Of a DNA stretch of 64,000 nt, positions 8,394 through 16,048 are shown in pieces. A program made the translations under genes and the position numbers. Source of the stretch: Salsipaludibacter sp963735045 (GTDB taxonomy: Bacteria; Actinomycetota; Nitriliruptoria; Nitriliruptorales; Nitriliruptoraceae); NCBI GenBank assembly GCA_963735045.1, contig CAVTIZ010000003.1, forward strand, positions 1,426,001 to 1,490,000, given 5' to 3'. The stretch's first letter is position 1. Each line of letters begins with the position of its first letter. Below the pieces are notes generated by a model, which had not been told where the DNA came from, did not search any database, and saw only the letters and a list, made by a program, of their open reading frames with translations.

Positions 8394-9452
8394 TCAGAAC
8401 TGGGCGGAGAAGCGGGCGTCGCCCTCGTAGAGGTCCCGGATGTCGGTGACCCCGTGGCGCAGCATGGCCACGCGCTCGACACCGATGCCGAAGGCGAAGC
8501 CGGCATGGCGGTCGGGGTCGATCCCGCACCACGACAGCACCAGGGGGTCGACCATGCCCGAGCCCAGGACCTCCAGCCATCGGGTCGTGCCGTCGGGATT
8601 GGTGCCCCAGGCGACGTCGAGCTCGGCGGACGGCTCGGTGAACGGGAACATCGACGGGCGCAGTCGCGTGCGGCGGTCGGCACCGAACATCGCGTGTGCG
8701 AAGGCGACCAGGGACCCGTGCAGGTGGGCCATGGTGATGCCCTCCCCCACCATCAGCCCCTCCATCTGGGTGAAGACCGGCGAGTGGGTCGCGTCCACCG
8801 AGTCGTTGCGGTAGGTGCGTCCGGGGATCACGATCGCGATCGGCGGGTCCTGGGTCAGCATCGTGCGAGCCTGCACCGGCGACGTGTGCGGCCGCAGGAT
8901 CACCTCGGGAAGGCCGAACTCGTCGACCCGCCCGTCCTGGAGGTAGATCGTGTCCATGTCCTGACGCGCGGGGTGGTCCGGTGGGATGTTCATGGCGTCG
9001 AAGGAGTAGGCGGCGGACTCGACCTCGGGGCCGTCGGCGACGCGCCAGCCCATGCCGACGAAGGTGTCGACCATGGCCTGCTCGACCTGGCTGATCAGGT
9101 GGGGGCGACCCGGCGGCACCGCGGCCGGCGGGACGGTCAGGTCCTGGCGCTCACCGGCCAGGCGCAGGTCCAGTGCCGCCGCCTCCAGCACCCCGCGGCG
9201 CTCGTCCAGGGCGCCTTCGACCGTGGCCTTGAACGCGTTCAGGGCCTTGCCCAGCGCGGGGCGCTCCTGTGCGCTGATGCGGCCCATGGACTGCTGCACC
9301 GTGGCGAGCTCGGACTTGCGACCCGTGAAGGTGACCCGTGCCTCGTCGAGCTCGTCGGGCGACCCGGCGGCGGCGATGGCCGCCAGGGCACGGGCCTGCA
9401 GGTCAGCGAGGATGTCGATCCCCTCGGGCGGGGTCGAGGATGGGGCGGACAC
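8394..9452 (-). CDS. pheS: Phenylalanine-tRNA ligase alpha subunit
   Basis: This is the catalytic subunit of phenylalanyl-tRNA synthetase. Class II motifs are visible: the motif 2 region near TYRNDSVDATHSPVFTQMEG and motif 3 as GIGVERVAMLRHG near the C-terminus, with an N-terminal coiled coil. Length is 352 residues, the usual size. The start is a GTG with GAGG six bases upstream; open frame further upstream has no homology-like content. It is transcribed ahead of pheT. Confidence 0.96.
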   Translation of the reverse strand: MSAPSSTPPEGIDILADLQARALAAIAAAGSPDELDEARVTFTGRKSELATVQQSMGRISAQERPALGKALNAFKATVEGALDERRGVLEAAALDLRLAGERQDLTVPPAAVPPGRPHLISQVEQAMVDTFVGMGWRVADGPEVESAAYSFDAMNIPPDHPARQDMDTIYLQDGRVDEFGLPEVILRPHTSPVQARTMLTQDPPIAIVIPGRTYRNDSVDATHSPVFTQMEGLMVGEGITMAHLHGSLVAFAHAMFGADRRTRLRPSMFPFTEPSAELDVAWGTNPDGTTRWLEVLGSGMVDPLVLSWCGIDPDRHAGFAFGIGVERVAMLRHGVTDIRDLYEGDARFSAQF

Positions 9453-9558
9453 GTCGAGCCTCGAGGTCGGTGGTCGGTCGGGTCGGCAGCGTAACGCGAT
9501 CGCGACCGCGCCCGTGGGGCGGCAGGGCCGTGGCCGCGGCGGTCCCACCCCGGCCCCG

Positions 9559-10269
9559 TCACCGCGTTCGCACGTGTCCCAGTCCCCCGTCCACGCCCAG
9601 CACCTGGCCGGTGATCCAGTCGTTGGCCGGGTCCAGCAGGAAGGTGATCGCGCTGGCCACGTCGCCGGGCTCGCCGAGGCGGCCCAGGGCATGCATCCGG
9701 CGCGACGTCTCGGCCTGGGTGTCGTTGCCGGTGATGCGCACGGTCTGTGGCGTGGCCACCAGCCCCGGCGCAACCGCGTTGAAGCGCAGGCCACGACCGC
9801 CGTAGGTCGAGGCGGCCGAGCGCACGAGCGCGTCGATGCCCCCCTTGGAGGCCGCGATGGCCTCGTGGTTGGCCAGACCGGTCGTGGCCGCCGCGGTCGA
9901 GACCAGCACGACGCTGCCGCCGTCGCGCAGCACCTGGCCGGCCGCCCGAACCGTGGCGAAGGCCGTGGTGAGGTTGGTGGCCACCACGTCGTCCCACTCG
10001 TCGGGCGTGGTCAGGTGTGCCGGCTTGATCACCACACTGCCCGCACAGTTGACGACGCCGTCGAGGCCGCCGTGCTCCTCGGCGACCTCGGCCACGGCCG
10101 TTGCCACGGCGGCGAGGTCGCGGGCGTCCAGCACCCGGGGGACGGCACCGGTCTCGTCGGCCACCGCATCGAGGTCCTCGCGGGTCCGGCCGGCGACCAC
10201 GACCGTGCCGTCGAGTCGTCGGGCCACCTCGCTCCCGATGCCCCCGGCCCCACCGATCACCAGCGTCAC
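9559..10269 (-). CDS. SDR-family oxidoreductase-like protein lacking the catalytic Tyr
   Basis: This 236-residue Rossmann protein has the SDR nucleotide motif GGAGGIG (6-12), NCAG near 74-77 and Ser124, and ends with the typical ITGQVLGVDGG. The active-site YxxxK is altered: the lysine is at 142 in AASKGG, but the tyrosine position (138) is Ile. A known SDR subfamily carries a similar HEAIAA-SK sequence, so this is probably a subfamily trait and not decay. Substrate is unknown. It starts at a GTG, after a tandem repeat, between trmH and pheS, where neighbouring gene order is otherwise conserved. Confidence 0.85.
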   Translation of the reverse strand: MTLVIGGAGGIGSEVARRLDGTVVVAGRTREDLDAVADETGAVPRVLDARDLAAVATAVAEVAEEHGGLDGVVNCAGSVVIKPAHLTTPDEWDDVVATNLTTAFATVRAAGQVLRDGGSVVLVSTAAATTGLANHEAIAASKGGIDALVRSAASTYGGRGLRFNAVAPGLVATPQTVRITGNDTQAETSRRMHALGRLGEPGDVASAITFLLDPANDWITGQVLGVDGGLGHVRTR

Positions 10270-10273
10270 ACGA

Positions 10274-10342
10274 CCTGCCCCGTCCCTCGCCTGCCCCGTC
10301 CCTACCTGCCCCGTCCCTGCCTGCCACGTCCTTGCCTGTCCG
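10274..10342. repeat. Degenerate 14-16 bp tandem repeat
   Basis: About four copies of a cctgccccgtccct-like unit lie between the trmH stop and the SDR start. On the minus strand this is a series of AGGGACGGGGCAGG blocks, so several Shine-Dalgarno-like purine runs precede the SDR GTG. The remainder of the gap up to 10434 shows no feature. Confidence 0.75.
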
Positions 10343-10434
10343 TCGTCGGGTCGCCGGTCCCGGCCCGCGACGGTATCGACGGTGACCTCGGTGCCGGTGG
10401 GGTCGGGCCGTGGCGACCCGGTCCCGGACTCCGT

Positions 10435-11271
10435 TCAGGGACCGGTGGCCGGTCCGGTCACGGCGTAGAGCGCCACGGCGGTCGCCGCCGCGAGGTTGAG
10501 CGACTCGGCACGGCCGCGGATCGGGACGAAGGCCACGGCGTCGACCGCGGCCAGGACCTCCTCGGGCAGGCCGTGGGCCTCCGAGCCCATCACCAGCAGG
10601 TCCCCACCGGGGTTCGGCCCGGCCGCCAGCAGGTCGAGGTCGCCGTCCCCCGCCAGCCCGACCACCCGCCGGCCAGCGGCGCGAGCCGCGGCGACCACCC
10701 CGACGGGGTCGTCGGCCATGGCCAGGTGCAGGTGCGTCACGGACCCGGCCGCGGCCCGCACGGCCTTGGGGTTGTACGGGTCGCACGAGCCCGTCGTGAG
10801 CACCACGGCGCCGGCGCCGGCGGCGTCCGCGGTGCGGATGATGGCGCCGACGTTGCCCGGGTCGTTGGCGTCGACCAGCAGCACGGCCACCCCGGACGCG
10901 GCGACCGCACGGTCGACGGTGGACCAGTCCTGGCGCGCCACCGCGACCATCCCCTGGGGAGCGCGGGCGTCGGCGAGGCGCTCGAGCACGTGGTCGGCCA
11001 CGGCGACGACCTCCACGTCGGCGATGCCGGGCAGGCGACCCACCTCGTCGAGCCGGTCGGTGGTGACGAACACGACCTCGGCGTGGCCGTCGGCCACCAC
11101 CTCGGCCACCGGGTGCTGGCCCTCGACCAGGTAGGTCCCGGTGGCACGGCGCTGTTTGGTGCCCGACAGCTTCGCGGTCGCGACGATCCGGTCGTTGCGC
11201 ACCGAGGTGATCGGGTCGGCGACCACCCTGCTGGCCCGCGGGTCGGCCGTGGCACGGGCGGATTCGGTCAT
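10435..11271 (-). CDS. SpoU/TrmH-family RNA 2'-O-methyltransferase
   Basis: This knotted SPOUT methyltransferase probably adds a 2'-O-methyl group to rRNA or tRNA using SAM. The three SpoU motifs are clear: NDPGNVGAIIRTADA, GSEAHGLP and IRGRAESLNLAAA. An N-terminal L30e-like substrate-binding region (about 20-110) precedes the catalytic half. Length is 278 residues. ATG at 11271 has GGAG eight bases upstream, and a TAGGCT -10-like hexamer lies at 11317-11312. It follows rplT, as in many actinobacteria. The exact target nucleotide cannot be told from sequence. Confidence 0.93.
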   Translation of the reverse strand: MTESARATADPRASRVVADPITSVRNDRIVATAKLSGTKQRRATGTYLVEGQHPVAEVVADGHAEVVFVTTDRLDEVGRLPGIADVEVVAVADHVLERLADARAPQGMVAVARQDWSTVDRAVAASGVAVLLVDANDPGNVGAIIRTADAAGAGAVVLTTGSCDPYNPKAVRAAAGSVTHLHLAMADDPVGVVAAARAAGRRVVGLAGDGDLDLLAAGPNPGGDLLVMGSEAHGLPEEVLAAVDAVAFVPIRGRAESLNLAAATAVALYAVTGPATGP

Positions 11272-11347
11272 CGCCGGTCTCCGGGTCGTGGGGCGCGAAC
11301 GGGCTGTCGCCAGCCTAGGTCGCCCCGACGTCGATCCCCGTGGCACG

Positions 11348-11380
11348 ACGACGGCCCGCCGGGATCCGGCGGGCCGTCGT
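11348..11380 (-). terminator. Intrinsic terminator after rplT
   Basis: A perfect 15-bp stem (right arm ccggcgggccgtcgt at 11366-11380) with a GAT loop lies 20 bases past the rplT stop. There is no clear T-run, as is common in high-GC actinobacteria. It closes infC-rpmI-rplT and precedes the trmH promoter. Confidence 0.8.
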
Positions 11381-11399
11381 ACGGCGTGGCGCGGGGGAG

Positions 11400-12314
11400 T
11401 CACTCCTCCTCGGAGGAGTCCTCCTCGGCGTCGACGACCTCGACGTCGTCGTCGGCCGGAGCCTCGTGGTCCCAGCGCTCGAAGCCGGCCGCGCTCGCGG
11501 CCTGCTCGGTCTCGAACCAGACCTCGGCCTTGGTGCGGTCGTAGTAGGGCGACTCCTCGGTGTGGTAGAGCATCGAGTCGGCGTTGCCCTTGACGTTCCA
11601 GCCCTCGGGGCCGGCGCCGTCGTCGTCGGCCCTGGCCGAGCCGTCGCCGTACGGCGACTCGTCGGCATCCGCGTCGGCATCGTCCTCGGCATCGTCCTCG
11701 GCATCGTCCTGGGGGGTCAGGTCGACCTCGTCGTGCTCGGGGGTCTCGACCAGGACGTTCTCCTCGACCTCGGCCTCGTCGACTGCCTCGGCAGCCTCGG
11801 GCTCGTCGTCGGACTCGACGGGCGGGCTCGCCTCGTCCACGATCTGGTCGGACTCGACGGCACCGACGCTGTCGGTGCCGGCGACGGTGTCGGCCACGTC
11901 CGACGACGAGCGGGTGGGCTCGTCGGCCGCGGTGGGACCACCGGCGCTGGTGTCGACCTCGCCCAGTGCGTCGCGGGCAACGGCCACCAGGGCCGAGAAG
12001 CCCTCGGGCTCGCGCACCGCGAGGTCCGCCAGGTTCTTGCGGTCGACCTCGATCTCGGCCAGCTTGAGCCCGTGCATGAAGCGCGAGTAGCTCAGGCCGT
12101 CCATGCGGGCGGCGGCGTTGATGCGGGTGATCCACAGCTTGCGGAAGTCACCCTTGCGGGCACGACGGTCGCGGTAGGCATACCGCTCCGCGTGCATGAC
12201 GGCTTCCTTGGCCACCTTGAACCGGCGGCTGCGTGCACCGCGGAAGCCCTTCGCGCGGTCCATGACCGCCTTGTGCTTCTTCTTGGTGTGGACGCCTCGT
12301 TTGACACGTGCCAT
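11400..12314 (-). CDS. rplT: Ribosomal protein bL20 with acidic linker and extra C-terminal domain
   Basis: Residues 1-117 are a normal basic L20 (MARVKRGVHTKKKHKAV...), which binds 23S rRNA early in 50S assembly. The frame then continues for 187 residues. An Asp/Glu/Ala-rich linker covers about 118-235, partly coded by a 12-bp repeat at 11675-11710. A compact block follows at about 237-282 (KGNADSMLYH, SPYYDRTKAEVWF, AASAAGF), and an acidic end closes it. The block resembles a small domain seen at the C-termini of actinobacterial proteins annotated as sunset-domain; that match is from memory. ATG follows AAGGAA. The frame is open with no sign of frameshift, and codon use stays GC-rich. Confidence 0.95.
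   Translation of the reverse strand: MARVKRGVHTKKKHKAVMDRAKGFRGARSRRFKVAKEAVMHAERYAYRDRRARKGDFRKLWITRINAAARMDGLSYSRFMHGLKLAEIEVDRKNLADLAVREPEGFSALVAVARDALGEVDTSAGGPTAADEPTRSSSDVADTVAGTDSVGAVESDQIVDEASPPVESDDEPEAAEAVDEAEVEENVLVETPEHDEVDLTPQDDAEDDAEDDADADADESPYGDGSARADDDGAGPEGWNVKGNADSMLYHTEESPYYDRTKAEVWFETEQAASAAGFERWDHEAPADDDVEVVDAEEDSSEEE
11675..11710 (-). repeat. 12-bp tandem repeat in rplT linker
   Basis: Three exact copies of cggcatcgtcct (plus strand), preceded by a related copy, code for Asp/Ala/Glu steps in the L20 linker. The repeat is frame-preserving. Confidence 0.8.
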
Positions 12315-12323
12315 GGTCGTTCC

Positions 12324-12518
12324 TTACTTGTTCAGGAGTCGCTTGGCGCGCTTGGCGTCGGGGCCGGCAATCTCTTCCTGGCCCTTCAGACGACGCTTGC
12401 GGGACGAGCTCTTCTTCTCGAGGATGTGGGCGCGGTTCTTCTGCTTCGCCATCACCTTGCCGTTCTTGGTGACGCGGAAGCGCTTCTTGGCGCCGCTGTG
12501 GGTCTTCTGCTTGGGCAT
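12324..12518 (-). CDS. rpmI: Ribosomal protein bL35
   Basis: This 64-residue basic protein begins MPKQKTHSGAKKRF and ends KRAKRLLNK, the standard L35 pattern. It lies nine bases before rplT and downstream of infC, the classic order. A strong AAGGAGG ribosome site sits seven bases before the ATG. The 139 bases between it and infC hold no other gene. Confidence 0.98.
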   Translation of the reverse strand: MPKQKTHSGAKKRFRVTKNGKVMAKQKNRAHILEKKSSSRKRRLKGQEEIAGPDAKRAKRLLNK

Positions 12519-12657
12519 GTGCTGCCTCCTTGGGGCGTGCAGCGGGCAGTCGTGGACGTGTGGGGGTCGGGCACGGCGACCGGTGCCGGGACCGGGCGCC
12601 GCCGGTCGGGCACGGGTCGGGACGCGGCGACCTCGCCGCGTGCCGGGTCGTGGTCGC

Positions 12658-13185
12658 TCAGGCCTTGTCGGCCTTCTCCCGGTGGGGCGACAGCACCATC
12701 ACCATGTTGCGGCCGTCGACCTTGGGATAGGCCTCGACGGTGGCGAGGTCTTCCATGTCCTCGGCCAGGCGGTCGAGGAGGTGGCGGCCAAGTTCGGTGT
12801 GGGTCATCTCGCGGCCGCGGAACATGATCGTCGCGCGGACCTTCGAGCCGTCGTTGAGGAAGCGGCGCACATGCCCGGACTTGGTCCCGTAGTCGTTGTC
12901 GGAGATCTTGGGGCGCATCTTGATCTCCTTGACCGTGATCTGGGACTGCTTCTTGCGCGCTTCCTTCTCCTTCTGGTCCTGCTCGTAGCGGTGCTTGCCG
13001 TAGTCCATGATGCGACACACGGGCGGGTCGGCCTGGGGTGCCACCTCGACGAGGTCGAGGTCGAGCTCACGGGCCTGGCGCAGGGCGGCGGCCAACTGGA
13101 CGATGCCGACCTGGTCCCCGGCGGCGTCGATCAGGCGGACGCGAGGTTCCTTGATGTCGGCGTTGAGACGGTGCGGTTGGTCGAT
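12658..13185 (-). CDS. infC: Translation initiation factor IF-3, ATC start
   Basis: IF-3 keeps 30S subunits free and checks start codon pairing. The N-domain (EPRVRLIDAAGDQVGIV) and C-domain (RPKISDNDYGTKSGHVRRFL) are intact. No ATG, GTG or TTG lies at the expected place; an ATC codon at 13185-13183 follows AGGAGA at a seven-base spacing and yields a protein of 175 residues, the usual length. Use of AUU/AUC/AUA starts is the known way infC is autoregulated, because IF-3 rejects them. A leader of about 220 bases holds a perfect palindromic hairpin. Confidence 0.95.
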   Translation of the reverse strand: MDQPHRLNADIKEPRVRLIDAAGDQVGIVQLAAALRQARELDLDLVEVAPQADPPVCRIMDYGKHRYEQDQKEKEARKKQSQITVKEIKMRPKISDNDYGTKSGHVRRFLNDGSKVRATIMFRGREMTHTELGRHLLDRLAEDMEDLATVEAYPKVDGRNMVMVLSPHREKADKA

Positions 13186-13509
13186 GGTGGTGTCTCCTGG
13201 TGCGTGGTGGGGGTCGAGCCCGGACCGGCGGTCCGGACAGCAACGAGGGCGACCCGATCGGGTCGCCCAAGACGTCTCGTCGGACCACCGGCGGACCAGT
13301 GGTTGACGAGGGTGGTGTGCGACCCGGGGAGGGTTTCCCCTGCCGGGTGGGGCCCGTCGACCGTGGTGGCCGGGTGGACCCGCTTCGACCTGTGTGGTTG
13401 TCGACCGACGAGTGTAGCGCACCGTCGTGATGGTCCCGGTCGTGCGTCCGGGAACGCAGGCCGTGGGGTCAGCGTGCGGGGTCCGCGTCCCGGGTCGGCC
13501 TCCGGGGTG
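13186..13509 (-). other. infC leader and upstream gap
   Basis: This 324-base gene-free stretch holds, on the minus strand, a -10-like TACACT (13416-13411) without a clear -35, then the infC leader with two hairpins (13220-13236 and 13247-13268). Bases 13417-13509 lie just downstream of the 13510 gene and show no terminator or gene. Confidence 0.5.
13220..13268 (-). promoter_or_regulatory. infC leader attenuator-like hairpins
   Basis: Bases 13247-13268 form a perfect 22-bp palindrome (arm GGGCGACCCGA), followed on the transcript by TCGTTGCTGT. A second hairpin (CCGGAC / GTCCGG arms, 13220-13236) comes right after it. Placed between a likely promoter and the IF-3 ribosome site, these look like a transcription attenuator or an IF-3/L20-responsive leader. 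The mechanism is inferred. Confidence 0.55.
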
Positions 13510-14019
13510 TCAGCGTCCGGGGATCCACAGCTTGTCCAACGGCGAGGACCCTCCAGCGCCACCCGGTCCACCCGCGCCGGGGCCGTCGGGGCCGGGCCGG
13601 GGCGCGGGGCCGGGCTGGGGCGCCGCAGCGGGATCTGCCGGCTCCTCGGGTGTGGCGCCCGCACCACCGGAGGCGAGGTCGTTGGGTTCCTCGCGACCGG
13701 ACTCGGCCACCTCCTGCTCGGCCTGCACCTGGGCCATACGGAGCTGGGACAGGACGTCGTCGACCTGCCCGGACAGGTCCCCCGACACGTGCGGGCGGAT
13801 GCGATCGACCACGTCGGCCGCCGCGTCGAGCAACAGTCGGGCGTCCGCGCGCCCGAGCTTGACCTGGGCGGCGTTCAACAGGCCCTGCAGGACCTCGGCC
13901 AGGACCTGCTCCGCAGGCGCGCCTCGCATCTGGGCGAGGTACTGGCGGACCTCCTCCTCGGAGGGCTCGCCGGGTGCGGCACCGGCAGCGCCGGTCGGGT
14001 CGATGGGGAGGTCACTCAT
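13510..14019 (-). CDS. Small acidic protein, DUF1844-like
   Basis: This 169-residue protein has no membrane segment. Its core (RQYLAQMRGAPAEQVLAEV, then LLNAAQVKLGRADARLLLDA) is helical and resembles small actinobacterial DUF1844-type proteins found near infC. The last 60 residues are Pro/Gly-rich and end in SSPLDKLWIPGR, a possible short linear motif. The ATG at 14019 with GGAG upstream is preferred to a TTG four codons earlier. Function is unknown. Confidence 0.8.
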   Translation of the reverse strand: MSDLPIDPTGAAGAAPGEPSEEEVRQYLAQMRGAPAEQVLAEVLQGLLNAAQVKLGRADARLLLDAAADVVDRIRPHVSGDLSGQVDDVLSQLRMAQVQAEQEVAESGREEPNDLASGGAGATPEEPADPAAAPQPGPAPRPGPDGPGAGGPGGAGGSSPLDKLWIPGR

Positions 14020-14140
14020 GGCGGGCTCCAACGGGGAGACGGGAGTCGGGGATGGCCGCGGTCGACCCGATGACGGGCGGGCGTGCCGAGCCGGTCACGG
14101 GCGGCGGTCCGGGAGACCGAGCCCGACCGATGCCCGGGCT

Positions 14141-14210
14141 TGCGGGTCGGGGGCTGCGAGTCCGGGGCTGCGAGTCGGGGTGCGGGGCTGCGGGTGCGGG
14201 TCGGGGGTGG
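14141..14210. repeat. G-rich degenerate repeat
   Basis: Repeated ggggctgcgagtc-like units lie in the gap after the 14254 gene. The minus-strand transcript is C-rich here, the same arrangement as after argD and after the NCS2 permease gene. A Rho-dependent termination role is inferred. Confidence 0.6.
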
Positions 14211-14253
14211 GACGTCGATCGCGGCGAGTGTCGACGCCCGACGCCCGATGGGT

Positions 14254-14487
14254 TCAGTGGTGGGCGTCCGCGCGCGGGATGCCACCCGGGTCGGCATCGG
14301 CGAACACCAGGGCGCCGAGGATGGCACCGACGACCACCGCGAGCAGCACACCGTCCCACTGGCCGGTGCCGAAGCCGCCGGACGCGGCCTCCTCGCCCTC
14401 GGTGGCCAGTGCGGGCAGTGCCACGGCGACGAGGCTGAACAGGCTCGCCGCGAGCGCGACGAGCAGGATGGGCAGACGGCGGGTCAC
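14254..14487 (-). CDS. Small two-segment membrane protein, unknown
   Basis: This 77-residue product begins with a signal-like or anchor helix (LPILLVALAASLFSLVAVAL) and has a second hydrophobic helix (GVLLAVVVGAILGALVFA) after a short acidic loop. The GTG at 14487 follows AAGG at nine bases and removes an unlikely Arg/Pro-rich lead. A TATGCT -10-like hexamer is at 14623-14618. I do not recognise the family. Confidence 0.65.
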   Translation of the reverse strand: MTRRLPILLVALAASLFSLVAVALPALATEGEEAASGGFGTGQWDGVLLAVVVGAILGALVFADADPGGIPRADAHH

Positions 14488-14837
14488 GATGGTGGCCTTC
14501 GGTCGGACCGACGCGATGCGTGGTGGTCGGCGGTCGGGTCGGGGGATGGTGTCGGGGATGGTGTCTTGCACTGGTGTCGGAAGGCGGGTCGGCGGGCACG
14601 CGGTCGCCGTGGTGGCCAGCATAGGTCCCGGCTGCCCCGGGCCGCCATTCCGAGCCCATGACCGAGCCCATGACCGAGCCCATGACCGAGCCCATGACCG
14701 AGCCCCTGAGCGAGCCCATGACCGTCCGGGCCGGTGGCTGGCAGGCCACCGTCGGCCGGGCTGCTGGCCCGGCTACCGTCGCCCCACCGACCACCCCGCC
14801 GTCACCCACGGACGCGGCCACCACGGAGGCGCCCACC
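14488..14837. other. Gap between divergent genes with start-codon repeat
   Basis: This 350-base region between the small membrane protein and hisE holds a minus-strand -10-like TATGCT and a 12-bp tandem repeat. A plus-strand reading frame runs through from the first repeat ATG into hisE, but its Pro/Thr/Ala-rich content does not look like HisE. Confidence 0.5.
14658..14717 (+). repeat. 12-bp tandem repeat upstream of hisE
   Basis: Four exact copies of atgaccgagccc and one variant (ctgagcgagccc) lie head to tail, in frame with hisE. Each copy contains a potential ATG start, so the frame would begin with a run of MTEP steps if translated. No ribosome site precedes it. Confidence 0.85.
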
Positions 14838-15101
14838 GTGAAGACCTTCGACGAGTTGTTCGCCGAGCTGTCGGACCGGGCCCGAACCCGCCCGTCCGGC
14901 TCCGGCACGGTCGCCGCACTGGATGCGGGCGTCCACGAGATCGGCAAGAAGGTGGTCGAGGAGGCGGCGGAGGTGTGGATGGCGGCCGAGCACGAGGGCC
15001 CCGACCGCACCGCCGAGGAGGTCAGCCAGCTGCTCTACCACGTGCAGGTCCTGTTGCTGGCCTCCGGGCTGACCCTCGACGACGTCTACGATCACCTCTA
15101 G
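14838..15101 (+). CDS. hisE: Phosphoribosyl-ATP pyrophosphatase
   Basis: HisE removes pyrophosphate from phosphoribosyl-ATP, the second step of histidine synthesis. The MazG-like alpha-helical core is seen as KTFDELFAEL, the metal-binding KKVVEEAAEVWMAAE and LLYHVQVLLLASG. The GTG at 14838 is chosen because GGAGG lies eight bases upstream and the 87-residue product matches actinobacterial HisE. The upstream in-frame MTEP repeat would add 60 odd residues. It precedes hisG by 84 bases, the usual actinobacterial pair. Confidence 0.95.
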   Translation: MKTFDELFAELSDRARTRPSGSGTVAALDAGVHEIGKKVVEEAAEVWMAAEHEGPDRTAEEVSQLLYHVQVLLLASGLTLDDVYDHL

Positions 15102-15185
15102 AGCCACCTGCGCCCGTCGCCGCGGTCCGACCGCGTGGCGGGCGTCGTGGTGGAACCGCTCCACCGTCGACCCCGTGAGAGCCCC

Positions 15186-16034
15186 ATGCTGCGTGTCGCC
15201 ATCCCCCACAAGGGGACCCTGTCCGAGTCCTCGATCGCCATGTTGCGGGAAGCCGGCTATCGCCAGCGGCGGGACCGCCGGGACCTCGTCCTGGTCGACC
15301 CCGACCTGGACGTCGAGTTCTTCTACCTCCGCCCCCGCGACATCGCGACCTACGTGGGCACCGGCGCCCTGCAGGCCGGGATCACGGGTCGCGACCTGCT
15401 GCTGGACTCGGGTGCCGACGCCCACGAGGTGCTGCCCCTGGGGTTCGGCCACTCGACCTTCCGGTTCGCGTCGCGCCCGGGGACCGTCACCTCCACCGAC
15501 GGCCTGGACGGCCAGCGCATCGCCACCTCCTACGTGGGCCTGGTGAGCAGCCACCTCCGACGCCACGACGTCGAGGCCGACATCATCCACCTCGACGGCG
15601 CCGTCGAGACGGCACCGCGCCTGGGGGTGGCCGACGTCGTGGCCGACGTGGTCTCGACCGGCACCACCCTGCGCCAGGCGGGACTGGAGGTGTTCGGCGA
15701 TCCCCTGCTGCACTCCGAGGCCGTCCTGATCGCCAGTACCGACGGCGACGAGCCCGCGGCGGCCCTGGACCAGCTGGTCGGCCGGCTGCAGGGCCTGATC
15801 ATCGCCCGGCAGTGGGTGATGATGGACTACGACGTCGAGGTGGACGCGGTGGACGCCGCCTGCGAGCTGACCCCCGGGATCGAGTCACCGACCGTGTCGC
15901 CACTGCACGACGAGCGCTGGGTCGCGGTCCGCGCGATGGTGCAACGATCACGCACCAACGCGGTCATGGACGAGCTGTACGCGTTGGGGGCCCGTGGGAT
16001 CCTCGTCACCGAGATCCTGTCCTGCCGGCTGTAG
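15186..16034 (+). CDS. hisG: ATP phosphoribosyltransferase (long form)
   Basis: HisG joins ATP and PRPP in the first, feedback-inhibited step of histidine synthesis. The start MLRVAIPHKGTLSE, the GITGRDLL block and the PRPP-loop region ADVVADVVSTGTTLRQ are clear. The C-terminal 70 residues (SPTVSPLHDERWVAVRAMV...) form the regulatory domain of the long hexameric type, so no HisZ is needed. Length is 282 residues. The ribosome site is weak. It ends 14 bases from the convergent ribH stop with no visible terminator. Confidence 0.96.
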   Translation: MLRVAIPHKGTLSESSIAMLREAGYRQRRDRRDLVLVDPDLDVEFFYLRPRDIATYVGTGALQAGITGRDLLLDSGADAHEVLPLGFGHSTFRFASRPGTVTSTDGLDGQRIATSYVGLVSSHLRRHDVEADIIHLDGAVETAPRLGVADVVADVVSTGTTLRQAGLEVFGDPLLHSEAVLIASTDGDEPAAALDQLVGRLQGLIIARQWVMMDYDVEVDAVDAACELTPGIESPTVSPLHDERWVAVRAMVQRSRTNAVMDELYALGARGILVTEILSCRL

Positions 16035-16048
16035 CCCCGGTCGCCTCC

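Noticed and set aside
5718..9494. A 1258-residue open frame opposite pheT and pheS
   Set aside because: Same shadow effect; both synthetase genes are well supported on the minus strand.
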